Notes under the pieces: model-generated
Told to the model about the DNA's origin: nothing
The model's database searches: none
The model's input: the letters and a program-made list of their open reading frames with translations, nothing else
Program-made: the position numbers and the translations under genes
Shown: piece after piece, positions 11,539 through 23,620 of the stretch
How positions within the stretch are numbered: position 1 is the first letter of the stretch
Layout of the letters: the number at the start of each line of letters is the position of its first letter
DNA from: Mariannaea sp. PMI_226
Taxonomy: Eukaryota > Ascomycota > Sordariomycetes > Hypocreales > Nectriaceae
Assembly: GCA_024336345.1 (NCBI GenBank)
Contig: JANFOG010000002.1
Span: 4,423,501 to 4,487,500 of the forward strand
Length of the DNA: 64,000 nucleotides
Direction: 5' to 3'

Positions 11539-13867
11539 TTTTGACGCGAGCATGAGATGATGCCCCCTTTGTATTTATTGTCCCTGACCAGATTTGTGCA
11601 TATGCTAGCCGTTCGATCATATGCTTGAGATTTTTTTCTGCGATTGGGGAGGAAATATTAGACCATGATAAACTATAATGATCGAATGAAATTTTCTTTT
11701 CCTCTTAGTTTAATAACGTACTTTACAAACTACCTAGAAGCCGCACTCTTTATGTACTGACTTGAGCCTAAGCTATTGAGTTACCCCGATGATAGGGGGT
11801 CACGCCTGTCGGCCGCGCAGACACAGATAGATACCATTTTCCCTGTTTGCAGTCAGCTCACACGGATACATAGACGAATGCCAATCAAGCCCTGCAATAT
11901 ACAAGGGTTCAACGCCTGACAATGAGTGCCTCGTTTGCTTTGAAAGCGCGGTTGGACCCTGGCGAATGAGGAGATCGATCTCACCCACCTCTGGGGCATT
12001 AGAGTCTAAAACCATATCGGCATCATCAATGGCTCAGCAGGCTCGTCATGGGCTTCGACTGTGAGGCTGGCTGGGGGTGTGGGAATCTAGACGAAACCAA
12101 AGAAAAGATACTGAAAAGGGGATGACGTCGTCAAGAGATTTCTTATCGACAGCTCTCTCGGCGGGGTCTTCAATTCAACTTTCGACAGATCTGGGAGAAG
12201 ATTCTCGTTTCCGTTCGTCAGTTACCGCAATACTAGCAGTTCAATTTTATCCGGCAATGACAAGAAGTAAAATGGACGATGCGGCTGCGGCTAGAATCCG
12301 CAGAGCTAGAGGGGTCAAGGTTTGGACTATGAAGCAAATAAACCAGGGAGGAAAACACTGGGAGTTGATACGTTTGATAGGATAGCTTTGCTAAACGAGC
12401 TATGGCAGCGGCACGAGCAAATCATGAGACAATCATAAACGGCAGCATCAAAGGGAAAGAGGATTCTGGAATCTGTTGGCGCCACAAAATTAGGCTTGAG
12501 GACGACTGAATGTTGATCTTGTTTGCGCTTCGAGCATGAGGCAGAAGGTGTAAAGCTTTTGTTCATAAAACAGGATACCCCAGGGTTCTCCAAGGGCTGC
12601 TCATTTATTTAAGAAGCTTTCTTCTTTTTTCTTTTTTTTCCTTTTTAAAAAAAAAGAAAAGAAAAGAAACGAAGAGGAATCATGGATGGTTCAGATGATT
12701 CGAGGTGCAGGTGTTTGCAAGTTACCAACTCTACTACCCCAGAAGGGGCAAGAAATGTATAAAATACCCAATATACTTCAATGCGTGTACGTCAGACTGG
12801 AATGGAAGACATTTTGCTTTTTAACTGGGCAAAGGGAAATGAAGTGGCTCATACTAAGTATGTAGTGCGTGACTGAGTGTAGGTACACACATGTTGGTGT
12901 GCGACTTCCGGCGCTGGTAGATCCCTTTGTATGCCACTACATCCTAAAGACAGACGCTTATAGCACTCCTTTCTTTCATTCTATCAACCAGTCAACATTG
13001 AACAGCTGCCCTGTAGCAGCAGGCACAACTCCATTGATTACAGACGCCTTTGGTCCAGGTCAATAGGCGGCAGTAGCCGTGTCTGACAAGACACACCGTC
13101 GGCCCGCGTGAGTCGACCTGAAGTGCGGACCGAGAACAGATTAGATCACATGCCGGGAAACGAACTAAGTATTTCTCAATGCTTAGTGGTGCGGAATGAC
13201 CTCCTGGAGCGATGAGAAAGTTGGGCACATTGTTGCCGCTAGTCAGGGATAATAGACACGAGACGACAAAGAGAGTGCGGTAATAGGTTATCGTTACTGA
13301 TCTATTTATTTCATAGATCATTTCTTGCTGCTTAGATAGGAATGGGGGCTCCTGCTGATGATGACGTATCATGATACATCGTTGGAACCGTTGGAGCAAC
13401 GAGAGACCCCCAAACTGGCTCTGGCTGGGGTTGACCACTGGTTTGGCTGTGGCTGGTGTTCAGAGGTTCAGAGGAGAATGTGCTATGACGCCACTGTTTC
13501 TTTCAAGTGCATAAACCTTGCTTGCACCCACTGAGTTGACTGAACCCGCTGCCACCATCCCGCCAATTACAATTACGTTAGCAGCCCCAAAGTTGCAAGG
13601 CCAAATAGGTACCTAAGCTGGGGAGCTTGGTCAAGCTGCAAGTCCACCCTCTCAAACTTATTTACAACTACATCCGTCCACATCCCCATCCACGGCCACG
13701 ACTTCACATATACCTATCAACCCCTCCTTGAGTTACTTCGTACGTCGTATCGCTTACATCTCCTGTGCCTCATATTCCGCGTATCTTGTTGTCACCGCAT
13801 CTCCTCATCAAATCTCATCCAGGCGCCTGCGTCCGCCGGCGCATGTGAGGCGGCTGGGCAATCCATC
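11539..13867. other. Intergenic stretch, 2.3 kb
   Basis: No supported gene. Short open frames (minus 11800-12015, plus 12077-12385, minus 12992-13438) lack recognisable domains; the last has a non-ATG 5' end. A T/A-rich run lies at 12612-12670. The last 250 bp are the CT-rich leader of VAC14. Confidence 0.5.
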
Positions 13868-16800
13868 ATGGACTCCAATATCCAGCGGGCCCTCAACGAC
13901 AAGCTTTACGATAAGCGCAAGGTCGGCGCTCTTGAGTACGGTGTTCTTTTTCTTCTCGCTCTGCCTCTCCTCCTCCCTTTCCCATCCACTCCCCTTCTCT
14001 CTCCTGTGACTATTGCCGTGCTCCCACACCAAATTTTATGTTGCCTCCAGTGGCCAGCCCTCTCTTTTCAGATGCCCCCGATGTTACAGTATCTGTATCG
14101 GAATTACTTCCCATAGCTGACCCCCACCAACTCCCAGACTTGAGCGCGTCATTCGTGATCATGTGAACAACAAGGACTATCAACGAGTTCACGACATTCT
14201 CGAGCAGCTCTGTAACGAGTATGCCTATGCTGTCCACCAGCCTCATGCTAGAAATGGTGGTTTAATCGGCCTGGCTGCTGCTGCCATCGCACTTGGACAA
14301 GTAGGTCTCTCTCTCTCTCTCTCCATCCAGCCCCCAAGAGATCGCACAGATGAAAAAAATCCCCTCGCCCGTAGCTCCTAAACATCACTAACCTTCGCTC
14401 TGAAATCGTAGGAGCTTCCACGATATTTGGCAAAGATTGTCCCTCCTGTTCTGGCATGCTTCACTGACCAAGATGCGAGGGTCAGGTACTACGCCTGCGA
14501 GGCTATGTACAATATCGCCAAAGTTGGCAAGGGCGAAATCCTCGTGTATTTTAATAGCATATTCGACCAGCTCTGCAAGGTAAGTCACTTTCCCATGTCG
14601 CCAGTGCAGTCACGCCTGCTCATCACATTTCAACCCTTTTTCAGCTTGGCGCAGATTCAGAGCTATCAGTCAAGAACGGAGCAGAGCTTTTAGATCGCCT
14701 TGTCAAAGATATCGTATCCGAGTCTGCTGCCTCCTACGTTTCCATACTTGAAGCACCACCAGAGTTCGATGGTGACGATAAGGCGTCGCTACAGGATCAT
14801 GCCCACTTGCCAACGGCATTTTCTCTCCCACGGTTCATCCCACTGCTTAAGGAACGCATCTTTGTCATGAACCCTTTCACGCGTCAGTTCCTCGTTGGGT
14901 GGATAACTCTTCTTGATTCAATCCCTGATCTCGAACTCGTCACATACCTCCCTGACTTCCTGGGCGGTCTTCTCAAATTCCTTTCTGACCAAAACCCCGA
15001 TGTGCGAGCTGCTACGCAAAACTGCTTGGATAAGTTTCTCAATGAAATTAAACGCATATCTCGCATTAAAAAAGGAATCCTCGAGAGTCGTCGCTCCAAG
15101 GAGGGGACTAAACGGAAGCGTGTCGACTCCATGGACAGTGACTCACTGGCTCCCGGACTAGAAGAAGGTGATGAGATCGACTCGGAGGCCGCTGACGAGG
15201 ATGACGAAGAAAGTAGTGAGGAGGATTGGATCCCCGGCCAGGACGTAGAGATTAACTACAAGGCTATTCTTCAGATTCTAACAGCCACCTTGGATTCACC
15301 ACTTGGTGCGTATACTCGCACGATTTATCTGTCAAATCAGGCTCATTTCGTTTACTAACTCAAACTAGAGGAAGATTGCCTCCTGGAATCGTTGAGGTGG
15401 GTCGTTGAATTCCTTGACATATGTCCCGAAGAGGTTTTGCCATTCACACCCAAGATTCTCGCGCATATGCTCCCAGCAATGGCAAGCACCAAAGAAACTA
15501 TCCATCAAGCTGCGACTCGCGTCAACACTTGCCTCATGGACTATGTTGTGTCTTTGTCTGATGACTCGGAGCTGAAACAGCCCCAATCTTCTCAAGCTCA
15601 GCACAATTCGACTTCTCGACTTCCAGTACCTGGAGACAGACATGATGGTACAAGTAGTAATAGAGTATCCCTCTCAAGTTCGAGGGATTTGGATGTCCGA
15701 AGCCCAACCCCTGCGCATAGTCGCTCAATCTCTATTCCATCAGATCTTCCTACTGCTCCGACACAGACTGATCTTGACTACGCTGCTGCTGTCAATTCGC
15801 TGACGTTACTCTTCCTAAACGACCACGAGGCAACCCGCGTTGCTGCCCTGACTTGGCTCATCATGCTGCATAGGAAAGCACCAAGAAAGGTGCTTGCGTT
15901 CAGCGATGGCACGTTTCCCGCCCTGCTTAAGACACTGTCTGACCCCTCTGATGCTGTTGTTACGAAGGACCTACAGTTGTTATCACAGATTTCGCGTAAT
16001 TCAGAGGATGATTATTTTGCAAATTTCATGGTTAACCTTCTCCAACTCTTCTCGACTGACCGCAAGTTGCTTGAAACCCGCGGCAACCTTATCATCAGGC
16101 AGCTCTGTCTCAGCCTCAGCCCCGAAAGGATATACAGGACCTTGGCAGATTGCATTGAAAAGGAGGAAGATGTCGAGTTTGCGAGCATCATGGTACAGAA
16201 CCTCAACAACAACCTCATTACCGCGCCACAGCTCGCAGATGTTCGAAAACGGCTACGAAATCTTGAGACCAAGGTGAGGATGAATTACTCCTTTGACTGA
16301 AGCGGAATATAGACTTAAGCGATCTTTTAGGACGGTCAAACATTGTTCGTGGCTCTGTTCAGATCCTGGTGCTATAATGCCGTTGCTACGTTTTCACTCT
16401 GCCTGCTAGCTCAAGCTTATGAACAGGCATACAACTTGCTTCAGATCTTGTGAGGCTTTCTTTTTTTATGGCACCAAGTGCAAAGTGATTACTAACTAGC
16501 TGATGTGGCAGTGGCGAATTGGATATGACAGTCAACATGTTGATCCAGGTCGACAAGCTTGTGCAGTTGATTGAGTCACCCGTGTTCACATGTAAGGAAC
16601 TCATCGTCTTTTGGTGTCATCGACCAAAACTGACAACGATACAGACCTACGCCTTCAACTTCTGGAGCCTGAGAAGTTTCCGTACTTGTACAAGTGCATG
16701 TACGGCATTTTGATGTTATTACCGCAATCATCCGCATTCGCTGCACTAAAAAACCGACTGAACAGCGTCAGCTCTATTGGATATCTACATGCAACACCTC

Positions 16801-17277
16801 GAACGTGCGTTATTCCCTACAATGCTGACAATAATCAAAACCATCGCGATATATTGGATCACATAGTCTCCCCCTCCCATTTTTTACAGTGATCACTGAC
16901 TATCACATAGAGCTAACTCAGTTGCGAGCAGCTCCAACTACGATAGGCCGAACCGACTCAAAGGTCGAGAGGACGGCAATATTCGGTGGGTCGAGCTATT
17001 AGAAAAGTTCCGCAGTGTACAGGATCGCGCTCGGCGCGCGCAGAGGCAAGGCGTTGATGGGGACGATGTACCTTTTCTGGGAATGAGTGAACTTAGGATA
17101 GGTGACGGATCAGTGGATCCTAAGGGTAAGGACGGTAGAAACTCAGGTATGGCAATGGCACCGCCGCCACAGAAGGAGCCAGCGCCAGCGCCACCAGTAC
17201 CGGCGAAGAGGACAGGCCTTGGTAGACAATTTGGAAGACTAGGTGGTGCAGTTGCAGGAAAGGGACGCCGAGGATAA
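13868..17277 (+). CDS. VAC14: Vac14, PI(3,5)P2 synthesis scaffold
   Basis: Nine exons (13868-13935, 14138-14300, 14412-14579, 14645-15305, 15369-16273, 16331-16449, 16512-16591, 16645-16804, 16911-17277) give 896 residues. Vac14 is the HEAT-repeat scaffold that joins the lipid kinase Fab1 and the phosphatase Fig4 on the vacuole membrane. The N-terminal HEAT region carries the diagnostic [20 protein letters not shown] and [20 protein letters not shown]. An acidic linker spans about 290-330. The C-terminal Fig4-binding part includes [19 protein letters not shown] and the [15 protein letters not shown] helix. The tail is Pro/Gly-rich and basic. The first donor is GTACGG, which splits a Glu codon (GA|A); a naive codon-boundary splice fails. 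Intron 2 begins with a CT dinucleotide run. It ends only 148 bp from the HAUS1 stop, tail to tail. Confidence 0.94.
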
Positions 17278-17425
17278 TGGCAGCCTTTATCTGGGTCCTG
17301 GCGCAATATCATTTGCTTTGGGTTTTGCATCACTCTTGGTTTTTTTCTGAGTGAAGACGGAAAGATGTATTTGGCTTGGTGTTTGGGCAGACGCGTCTTA
17401 CATATTCAGGAATGAAATGGGACAG

Positions 17426-18373
17426 TTATCTTCCACGTCGCTTGACAGGGCTCTCGCGCTCGACCAGACCCTCAAAGACAGCATCACGTTGGGATGTGAC
17501 ATTGCGTAATTGGCCTCGGAGAGCGTCTAATTCAGACCGAGCGATGTCAGGGTTACTTGGTAAGCCATGGAAGGATGCGATTTGGAGATCAAGTTCCTTC
17601 TTCTGGGCAACAATGGCGAGATACTCTTGCTCATCGCGAGCAATATCAACTATTGTGGGGTGCGACGACTCGGTGGTTGGTGTGAGAGCAACAACCCGAT
17701 CTTGGAGCTCTGGTAGCTTGGCAGACATCGTCTTAATCTTGCGTTGCAGTTCGAGGTTCTGTTTCGCCAAAGGAGCAGGGGGCTTATAATTGTCGCCTTG
17801 TGCTTGTTGGAGTAGCTGGTTCATTCGAGACGCTTCCTTTTCGATGTGACGGTGGAGGACCGCTATCCTCGCTTTCATTTGCTCCATCTCTTGGGCTCTT
17901 GCTTGTAAATCAACCATGCGACGACCTAAATCTTCAGACTCGGGATATGCGACACCAAGCTGGAGGGACATGGTGGCTAGAGCATCAAGAGCTGTGTGGC
18001 CCTCAGGGGGAAGATTGTATAAGACTGCATCGAGCAAACCCTCTCTTAATGGGCGGCGTTGCAAACTGCTGGAAGCTGCCTGGGCTTCCAACTGCGCAGC
18101 AGAGAGCTCCTGGAGAGCAGTGGCCTCGGACTTGGCAATGAGGTTGCGCTCTTCATCGGCGGCTTCGTTGACTGCGGCCAAAGCAAGAAGGGCCTTGAGT
18201 GTATCCTGGTTGCGCTCGAATGCGGGGATAGGGCGGGGGTGAAGCTTGGCGGCGAGCCAAGAGTCAATGTAGGACCAGTCGCGAGCAGTAGATGCGGCGA
18301 TGCGGGCGACGGAGGGGGAGAAGATGGCGGAGTCTTGGGAGAGATGCTGGCGGTGGCGGTGATGAGCCGCCAT
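17426..18373 (-). CDS. HAUS1: HAUS augmin-like complex subunit 1
   Basis: Intronless, 315 residues, largely coiled coil. Augmin recruits gamma-tubulin to existing microtubules for branching nucleation in the spindle; yeasts lack it but many filamentous fungi keep it. The N-terminal globular part (WSYIDSWLAAKLHPRPIPAF, then a segment around DTLKALLALAAVNEAADEE) lines up with the start of animal HAUS1 (WLKKIFGDHPIPQYE). The C-terminal LDLQIASFHGLPSNPDIARS fits the YLDLMPNPSLAQV segment. Heptad-rich helices fill about 60-290, and the tail is basic. The assignment rests on these two short matches plus length and coiled-coil layout, so it is good but not certain; another coiled-coil spindle or kinetochore subunit is the alternative. 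Confidence 0.75.
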   Translation of the reverse strand: MAAHHRHRQHLSQDSAIFSPSVARIAASTARDWSYIDSWLAAKLHPRPIPAFERNQDTLKALLALAAVNEAADEERNLIAKSEATALQELSAAQLEAQAASSSLQRRPLREGLLDAVLYNLPPEGHTALDALATMSLQLGVAYPESEDLGRRMVDLQARAQEMEQMKARIAVLHRHIEKEASRMNQLLQQAQGDNYKPPAPLAKQNLELQRKIKTMSAKLPELQDRVVALTPTTESSHPTIVDIARDEQEYLAIVAQKKELDLQIASFHGLPSNPDIARSELDALRGQLRNVTSQRDAVFEGLVERESPVKRRGR

Positions 18374-19375
18374 GGTGAGTCGTGGATAAAGTTCGTGGAG
18401 AGGCGGAACAAGAGGATATGCCGAGGTTTTTTTTTATTTTTTATTTTTTAATTTTTTTTGGCCTCGCAGCAAAGTTAGTAAACATAGATATTCGCGGAAT
18501 CTAGAGGAAATATTTCAAATGCTGAAACTGCTGTAACCCATGTGAGTGGATGTGGTCAACTTGATGAGGAACTTACCTTGAATCTACTTGCTCGAATGGG
18601 AAATTTCAAGGCGCATAAAGGAGCCTGAGGTAGACAGGCAGGCAAGAAAACAGTTCCAACCACAGTACCTTGGTACCGACGTACACAGGTGCATATGTAC
18701 ATAGGTACAATAAAGGTACGCACATGTTTACTACACTAGACGTCTTGATCAGTGTGGCCGGGCCCTGAATCTGCTGTCTGCTGGGGGCAACTTTAGTGCC
18801 CGCCGCTAGCCATCGGTACTTGGAAGGGTGCCTCCACACCCACGAACAAAAGTGGCCGGGAGCACCGCCCAGTAGCACAGTACTTCCCACTACAGGCGTT
18901 CTAAGCGAAGATGACAGGTCACTAACTGACAGATTTGGCCGCATAGGGGGAAAAGGACAGGTAGGCAATTGAGAGGGTCCCCTTCTCCAAGTACCTGGAG
19001 TCCCCTGCCCTGGGATATGTGGGCTGTATGTCTCATGAAACCTTGTTCGTGATTGTGCTGTCCTTCCCAAACTTTCTCCCGACGAATGTTTGAGAAGTCG
19101 ATTGTCTTCCTCTTCTAACTTCCCCCTCTCCCTCCTCTTCCCCGGCGAGACGCAGGTTTCATTATTGGATTGCCTCTCCTTTTCTGCAAGCCTAATGTAT
19201 GTCTTTACACTTTAATCACCAGGCGGTTCTTGTTGTTAGATTGCTCTGCCCTCTCTCCGTCCGTCCGTCCGTGTGTCTTCCTCGTTGATCATTTGTTGTT
19301 CCTTCGTTGTTCGACCAGCACAACCCCAACTACCGAGTATCGAACAACAACGAAAGGGCTGCTTCTGGGTCAACT
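18374..19375. promoter_or_regulatory. Divergent spacer between HAUS1 and the DNAJC3-like gene
   Basis: No gene. It contains AT runs next to HAUS1 (18427-18460), TAGGTAC-like motifs around 18665-18720 and a long CT-rich leader (19080-19320) with a CCGT tetranucleotide run at 19257-19272. A conventional promoter region on both sides. Confidence 0.5.
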
Positions 19376-21014
19376 ATGCACATCCGTCTGTCGGCGCTGG
19401 CCTTGGCCGCCACAACGTTCCTGGCACCTGCCAACGCCCTCGATCCCGCAGACATTCCTGTCGACCTCCCCGTCTCCTCGCTCCTTACCTCAGCGCAATC
19501 CCATCTTTCCCGTGGCGAGACCAGTAATGCTCTGGTCTACTACGATGCCGCCATCGCTCGTGATCCATCCAACTATTTGACTTTCTTCAAGCGGGCTACG
19601 ACCTATCTTTCGCTCGGGCGACACACGCAGGCTACCGACGACTTCATAAAGGTCCTCAGCATCAAACCAAACTTTGAGGGTGCTCATCTCCAACTAGCCA
19701 AAATAAAGGCTCGCGCCGCTGACTGGGATGGCGCCAAAACTCAGTACCAGTCTGGAAGCCGTGGTCCCACTTCGATCGAGGTCAAGGAGTTGGAAGAGGC
19801 CAGGCTTGCTGCTGATCTGGCCGCCGTGGCTGAGAAGAACGAGCAGTGGGATGAGTGTGTCACCAACGCTGGCACCGCCATTATGGTTGCCAGTCGGTCT
19901 CCCCACCTCCGTGAACTACGAGCGAGATGTCGTTTCAAGCGCGGTGATGTTGAGGGAGGTATTGGCGATCTTCAGCACGTCTTGAATCTCAAACCTGGTG
20001 ACACTACCCCCCATCTCGTCATATCCGCTACCACGTTCTACGTACTAGGCGATATGAAGGGTGGTATGGCCCAAGTGCGCAAGTGTTTGCACTCTGACCC
20101 AGACTCTAAGACTTGCAAAAAGCTCCACAAACAGGAAAAAGCTGTGGAGAAGGCGCATAAGAAAATCCTTGGTCAATTGAGTAGGAATCAGGTCACCACA
20201 GCCGGCAGGTCCCTCATGGGAACTGGCGATGAACTTGGGTTCTATCCCGAGATTCAAAAGCAGGTTGACGATCTCATGGCTAGCCAGACTATTCCGACAA
20301 ACGCTAGAATCCGATTACTCGAGGATGCGATTGAGATGACGTGTCAGGCCTATACTGAGGTGAGTTCTGGCTCACTTGGGCTTAAACTGATTTGTTTTTT
20401 CCCCTGTTGATTTTTTTCTTATTCTTTTCGCTTTTGGATTCTGTTCTAACCATCATGGCCAGTCCAACCACAAGGAAGCCCCAAAGCACTGCGAGCATGC
20501 TCTCAACATCAATCCCGATTCGTTTTGGGGCCTGCTCTACCAGGGCAAAAAACAGGTTAAAGAAGAGCTATTTGAAGCAGCAATTCAGTCGTTTGAGAAG
20601 GCCGCCGAGGCTCATCCTGATCTCCGCGGCAAGGTCACTCCTCTCCTACAAAATGCCCAGATCGCTCTGAAACGCAGCAAGACGAAGGACTACTACAAGG
20701 TCCTTGGCGTTCCAAACAACGCCGACGAACGACAGATCAAATCAGCCTACCGCAGAGCGTCCAAGCAGTACCACCCTGACAAGGCGGTAGGAATATCAAA
20801 AGAGGAAGCCGAGAAAAAGATGGCTGCCATAAACGAAGCGTACGAAGTACTTAGCGACCCAGAACTGCGAGCGCGATTCGACCGCGGAGACGATCCCAAC
20901 TCGCAGGAACCGCGTGGTAATCCTTTTGGTGGCCACCCATTCGGTGGCGGCTTCGGTGGGCATCCGGTTTTCCAACAAGGCGGCCAACATTTCAAATTCC
21001 AGTTTGGAGGATAG
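19376..21014 (+). CDS. DNJ1: ER-lumenal TPR-J protein, DNAJC3/P58IPK family
   Basis: Two exons (19376-20359, 20463-21014) give 511 residues. The protein should be a co-chaperone of the ER Hsp70 BiP that holds unfolded secretory proteins. A signal peptide is clear (MHIRLSALALAATTFLAPANA). About residues 35-370 form TPR repeats (for example SHLSRGETSNALVYYDAAIA; AIARDPSNYLTFFKRATTYL). A J domain covers about 404-472 with HPD near 433, followed by a short Gly/Phe-rich end (NPFGGHPFGGGFGGHPVF). There is no HDEL-type retention signal, as in animal DNAJC3. An in-frame upstream extension exists, but only this start gives a leading signal peptide. Intron joins GAG|TCC in phase 0. Induction by ER stress is likely from the family, not seen here. 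Confidence 0.93.
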
Positions 21015-22226
21015 ATTAGCTTGTCGTCGCAGAGAACAGCTGATGAGTTCTCCGTTATGACTCGGTTATGAAAAGGGTCCGAAAGATGAAACAAAGGGAG
21101 AATATTATATAATATGGCGCACTCAAAGCCTGGGAGGAAACCCTGTCGCCTCGGCCAGGCAAGGTAAGGGTGCTGCTATGGCTGGTGTTATTAGGTGTTT
21201 TCGGTCAATAATAACTATATGTCAGGGAGATACATATATATATATAGTTATATGTTCTATTATCTTATCCAAGAATTTTCCAAATCTGTCTTGATTTACC
21301 CAGTTATATTCAAATCTTTGACCAATTTCCTTTCTATATATCTTACCTATGCCATGTCTTGTCAAGGCCTCAGGCAACCTATAGAATCTTGCCCAGTTTG
21401 CATGAGATTCTATCCTGCTGGGACTGGCGTCAGTGTTACCTCACCAACACCATGAGGCGATAAGAAGTACACTGCTCCTCGCTCTCCCGCTCTCATCCCT
21501 CCAACAGTCAAGAGGATAAGCCGAAGCGAAGCCCCTTATCCTCTCTGTCGACGGGCGAATCTGGCCAAAACATCACACGGCATCTATAATATTCGAGATC
21601 GAGACTCGTAGTATAGTATAGGATTGAAGCACGCTCGCCGTCCCATTCCAAGCCTTTCTGGTCTTGGAAATTGAGCACCGCGTCGCTGTATATTCCGACA
21701 ACATAATAATTACCCTTACAAATATATCATCAAACCCAAGCATGACATGGATATTCCTTGTTCCTCAATCAACACCATCTAACCGCAGCCCTTTGGCCTT
21801 GAGACCTTCCCTTGCAGGATTTTTGGAAATTTCTTGGTTTCGTACAGATGCGTTCGTCGTTGTTTCCCGTCCCAAATTGCTCATCCTCTCTTGGATTGAG
21901 CAGCATATTGTGGCTTATCTTGACACATCTCACAGTGCAAGAGACAAAGCCCAGACTGGTAAACATCAAATCGAGAATAAAGGTAAAAAGAAGTCCAGGG
22001 TATCGGGAGTGTGCTATTGTGGTTGTTGTTGTGGTTGTTGTTGTTATTGTTGCCATCGCAGTCGCCGTTGCCACTGTGGTTGGACACTGTTTTGTTGTTT
22101 ATTTTTTGCTAATTTCCAAATGATACTCGGTCCTTGACCTTTTAACTCCAATAGGACTCCCGCAAGCTCCCTGTCTTATATTCGTTCTTGGACATGATAC
22201 AGTGAAAAAGGTGACATCGAGTCCTC
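21015..22226. other. Convergent spacer with AT-rich and GTT-rich repeats
   Basis: Tail-to-tail spacer between DNAJC3-like and mitoferrin genes. It has TATATA-like runs near 21230-21250 and a GTT/GTG trinucleotide repeat at about 22016-22060. The repeat stays open in several frames, which creates spurious Asn/His- or Cys/Val-rich ORFs. No gene is supported. Confidence 0.5.
22016..22060. repeat. Imperfect GTT trinucleotide repeat
   Basis: About 45 bp of GTT units interrupted by GTG, in the convergent spacer, about 170 bp beyond the mitoferrin stop codon. Confidence 0.75.
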
Positions 22227-23620
22227 TCACGAGGAACTATCGTTCCGCTTGATGAAGTAAGACCTGGGTTAATGGCAGTCAGTATCGGACTACATGACGC
22301 TGGTGATTTTTCAAAGGGACTCACTTGGAGAACTCATAAGCGGACCAGCAAATGGCCGTGCTAGGCATGGTAGTGACTACTCGAGGTCGAACGCCCTTGA
22401 AAAAACCCTTCAGGCCGGCCCTCTGGTATAGTAGACGACACCCACCAAGGAAGCTATTCACGCTCCTTACTTCCGGGTCGGAAGAGGTGCCTCGAGTCTG
22501 CAGCATTGTCTTGATGACATCCATGGGAGTGGTAAGACCAGCAGCAAAACCACCAGCAACAGCTCCGGCGAGACAATGGGTCAGAGGATCGTAGGATTTG
22601 TTGGGATTCATGGCAGTAGAAATGGACTCGTAAGCGAGGAATTGGAGGGCGGTGAAGGGCACAGTCATTGACAAAGTAGTCGGGTAGGAGATGTAGAAGG
22701 CGCTCAGGCCTTCTGTCTTGTAGACGTATTTGGCGCAGTCGACCATGGATCGGTACATCTTGCTCGAATTTTGTATTTGCATGCGCTGCTTGATGACTAT
22801 TGGCTGGTCATGAGTTTGGCGTTAACTACCACCAGAAAAACAAGTTGACATACCATCGAAAGGATTCATGAAGGCATCACTGGCAATGGTTGCGGCCGCA
22901 CCGCTGGTAGCTGCAGGGTTTCCATGTTAATGGGTTGTGCCAAACGGTCAATCGAATTGGGTGCGGTGCTCACCGGCAGCGAGGGGGTGGTGAACTCCAG
23001 CCTGATTCCCGCCCATCGCGTGTTTCACAGCCTCGTATGTTGCGAAGTAGACAGCATGAGCAGGACCTGTATTTACGGTTCAGTAGGGGAACTCGTCATA
23101 CTTCAGAGGGCCATCATGTGAAGGGAAGCATACCGGCACCGACAATGACACTGGACATGCCACGCCACAAGCTGAAGACACCTTCTGTCTTGGCGATCTG
23201 TACTGTGTTGCGCAAGACGCCTGAGTAGGCTGGGGTTGTGCTTGGATTGAGGATCTGCATTCGGGTCTAGTGGTGGTAAGTCAGCATCCAAGCTCCATGG
23301 ATGGCGGCAGTTAGGTAGTTCAAACCTTGATTGCATCGATGGGATACATGACGGTATGTTCCTATTCAGGCAGGGCCAGTGTCAGTATTGGAGAAAGTCA
23401 TGCAAGAGAGTCAAGAGTGACGTACGGCTATACCAGCGAAGGCACCGGCGGCCATGTTCTGCAGCAGAGAGAAGTTGGGTGGAAGGGATTCATAGCTATT
23501 CGATAAAGAAAAAAGAAGAAAACCGGGTTAGCAGGAGAGAGCGGACTCTAAATTGATGGCTGGCGTAAGGGGAGAAGCTCACTCGTAGTCCTCAACGGGC
23601 TCTGCACTTGGCTGGGCCAT
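22227..23620 (-). CDS. MRS4: Mitoferrin, mitochondrial iron carrier (Mrs3/Mrs4)
   Basis: Eight exons (complement of 22227-22263, 22325-22796, 22854-22910, 22974-23066, 23134-23266, 23326-23361, 23426-23495, 23583-23620) give 311 residues, the standard carrier length. It should import ferrous iron across the inner membrane for haem and Fe-S cluster synthesis. The three carrier signatures are PIDAIK, NPFDVIK and TPMDVIK, one per repeat. Mitoferrin-typical stretches GAGPAHAVYFATYEAVKHAM and SDAFMNPFDVIKQRMQ are present. The last exon is only 37 nt; ignoring its intron would end the protein at SAYEFSK, while splicing adds SYFIKRND.... Seven introns in under 1.4 kb is dense for this window. A single AGATAA (23852-23857) lies upstream; one GATA site is compatible with iron-GATA control but may be chance. 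Confidence 0.93.

Noticed and set aside
12992..13438. Minus-strand 148-codon open frame between the desaturase gene and VAC14
   Set aside because: It begins at a GTG, has no recognisable domain and sits in a spacer with simple sequence.
13931..14140. Apparent frame break between VAC14 exons 1 and 2
   Set aside because: Resolved by a donor GTACGG that lies inside the Glu-Tyr codons; GA|A restores the conserved ALELER sequence, so no frameshift is needed.
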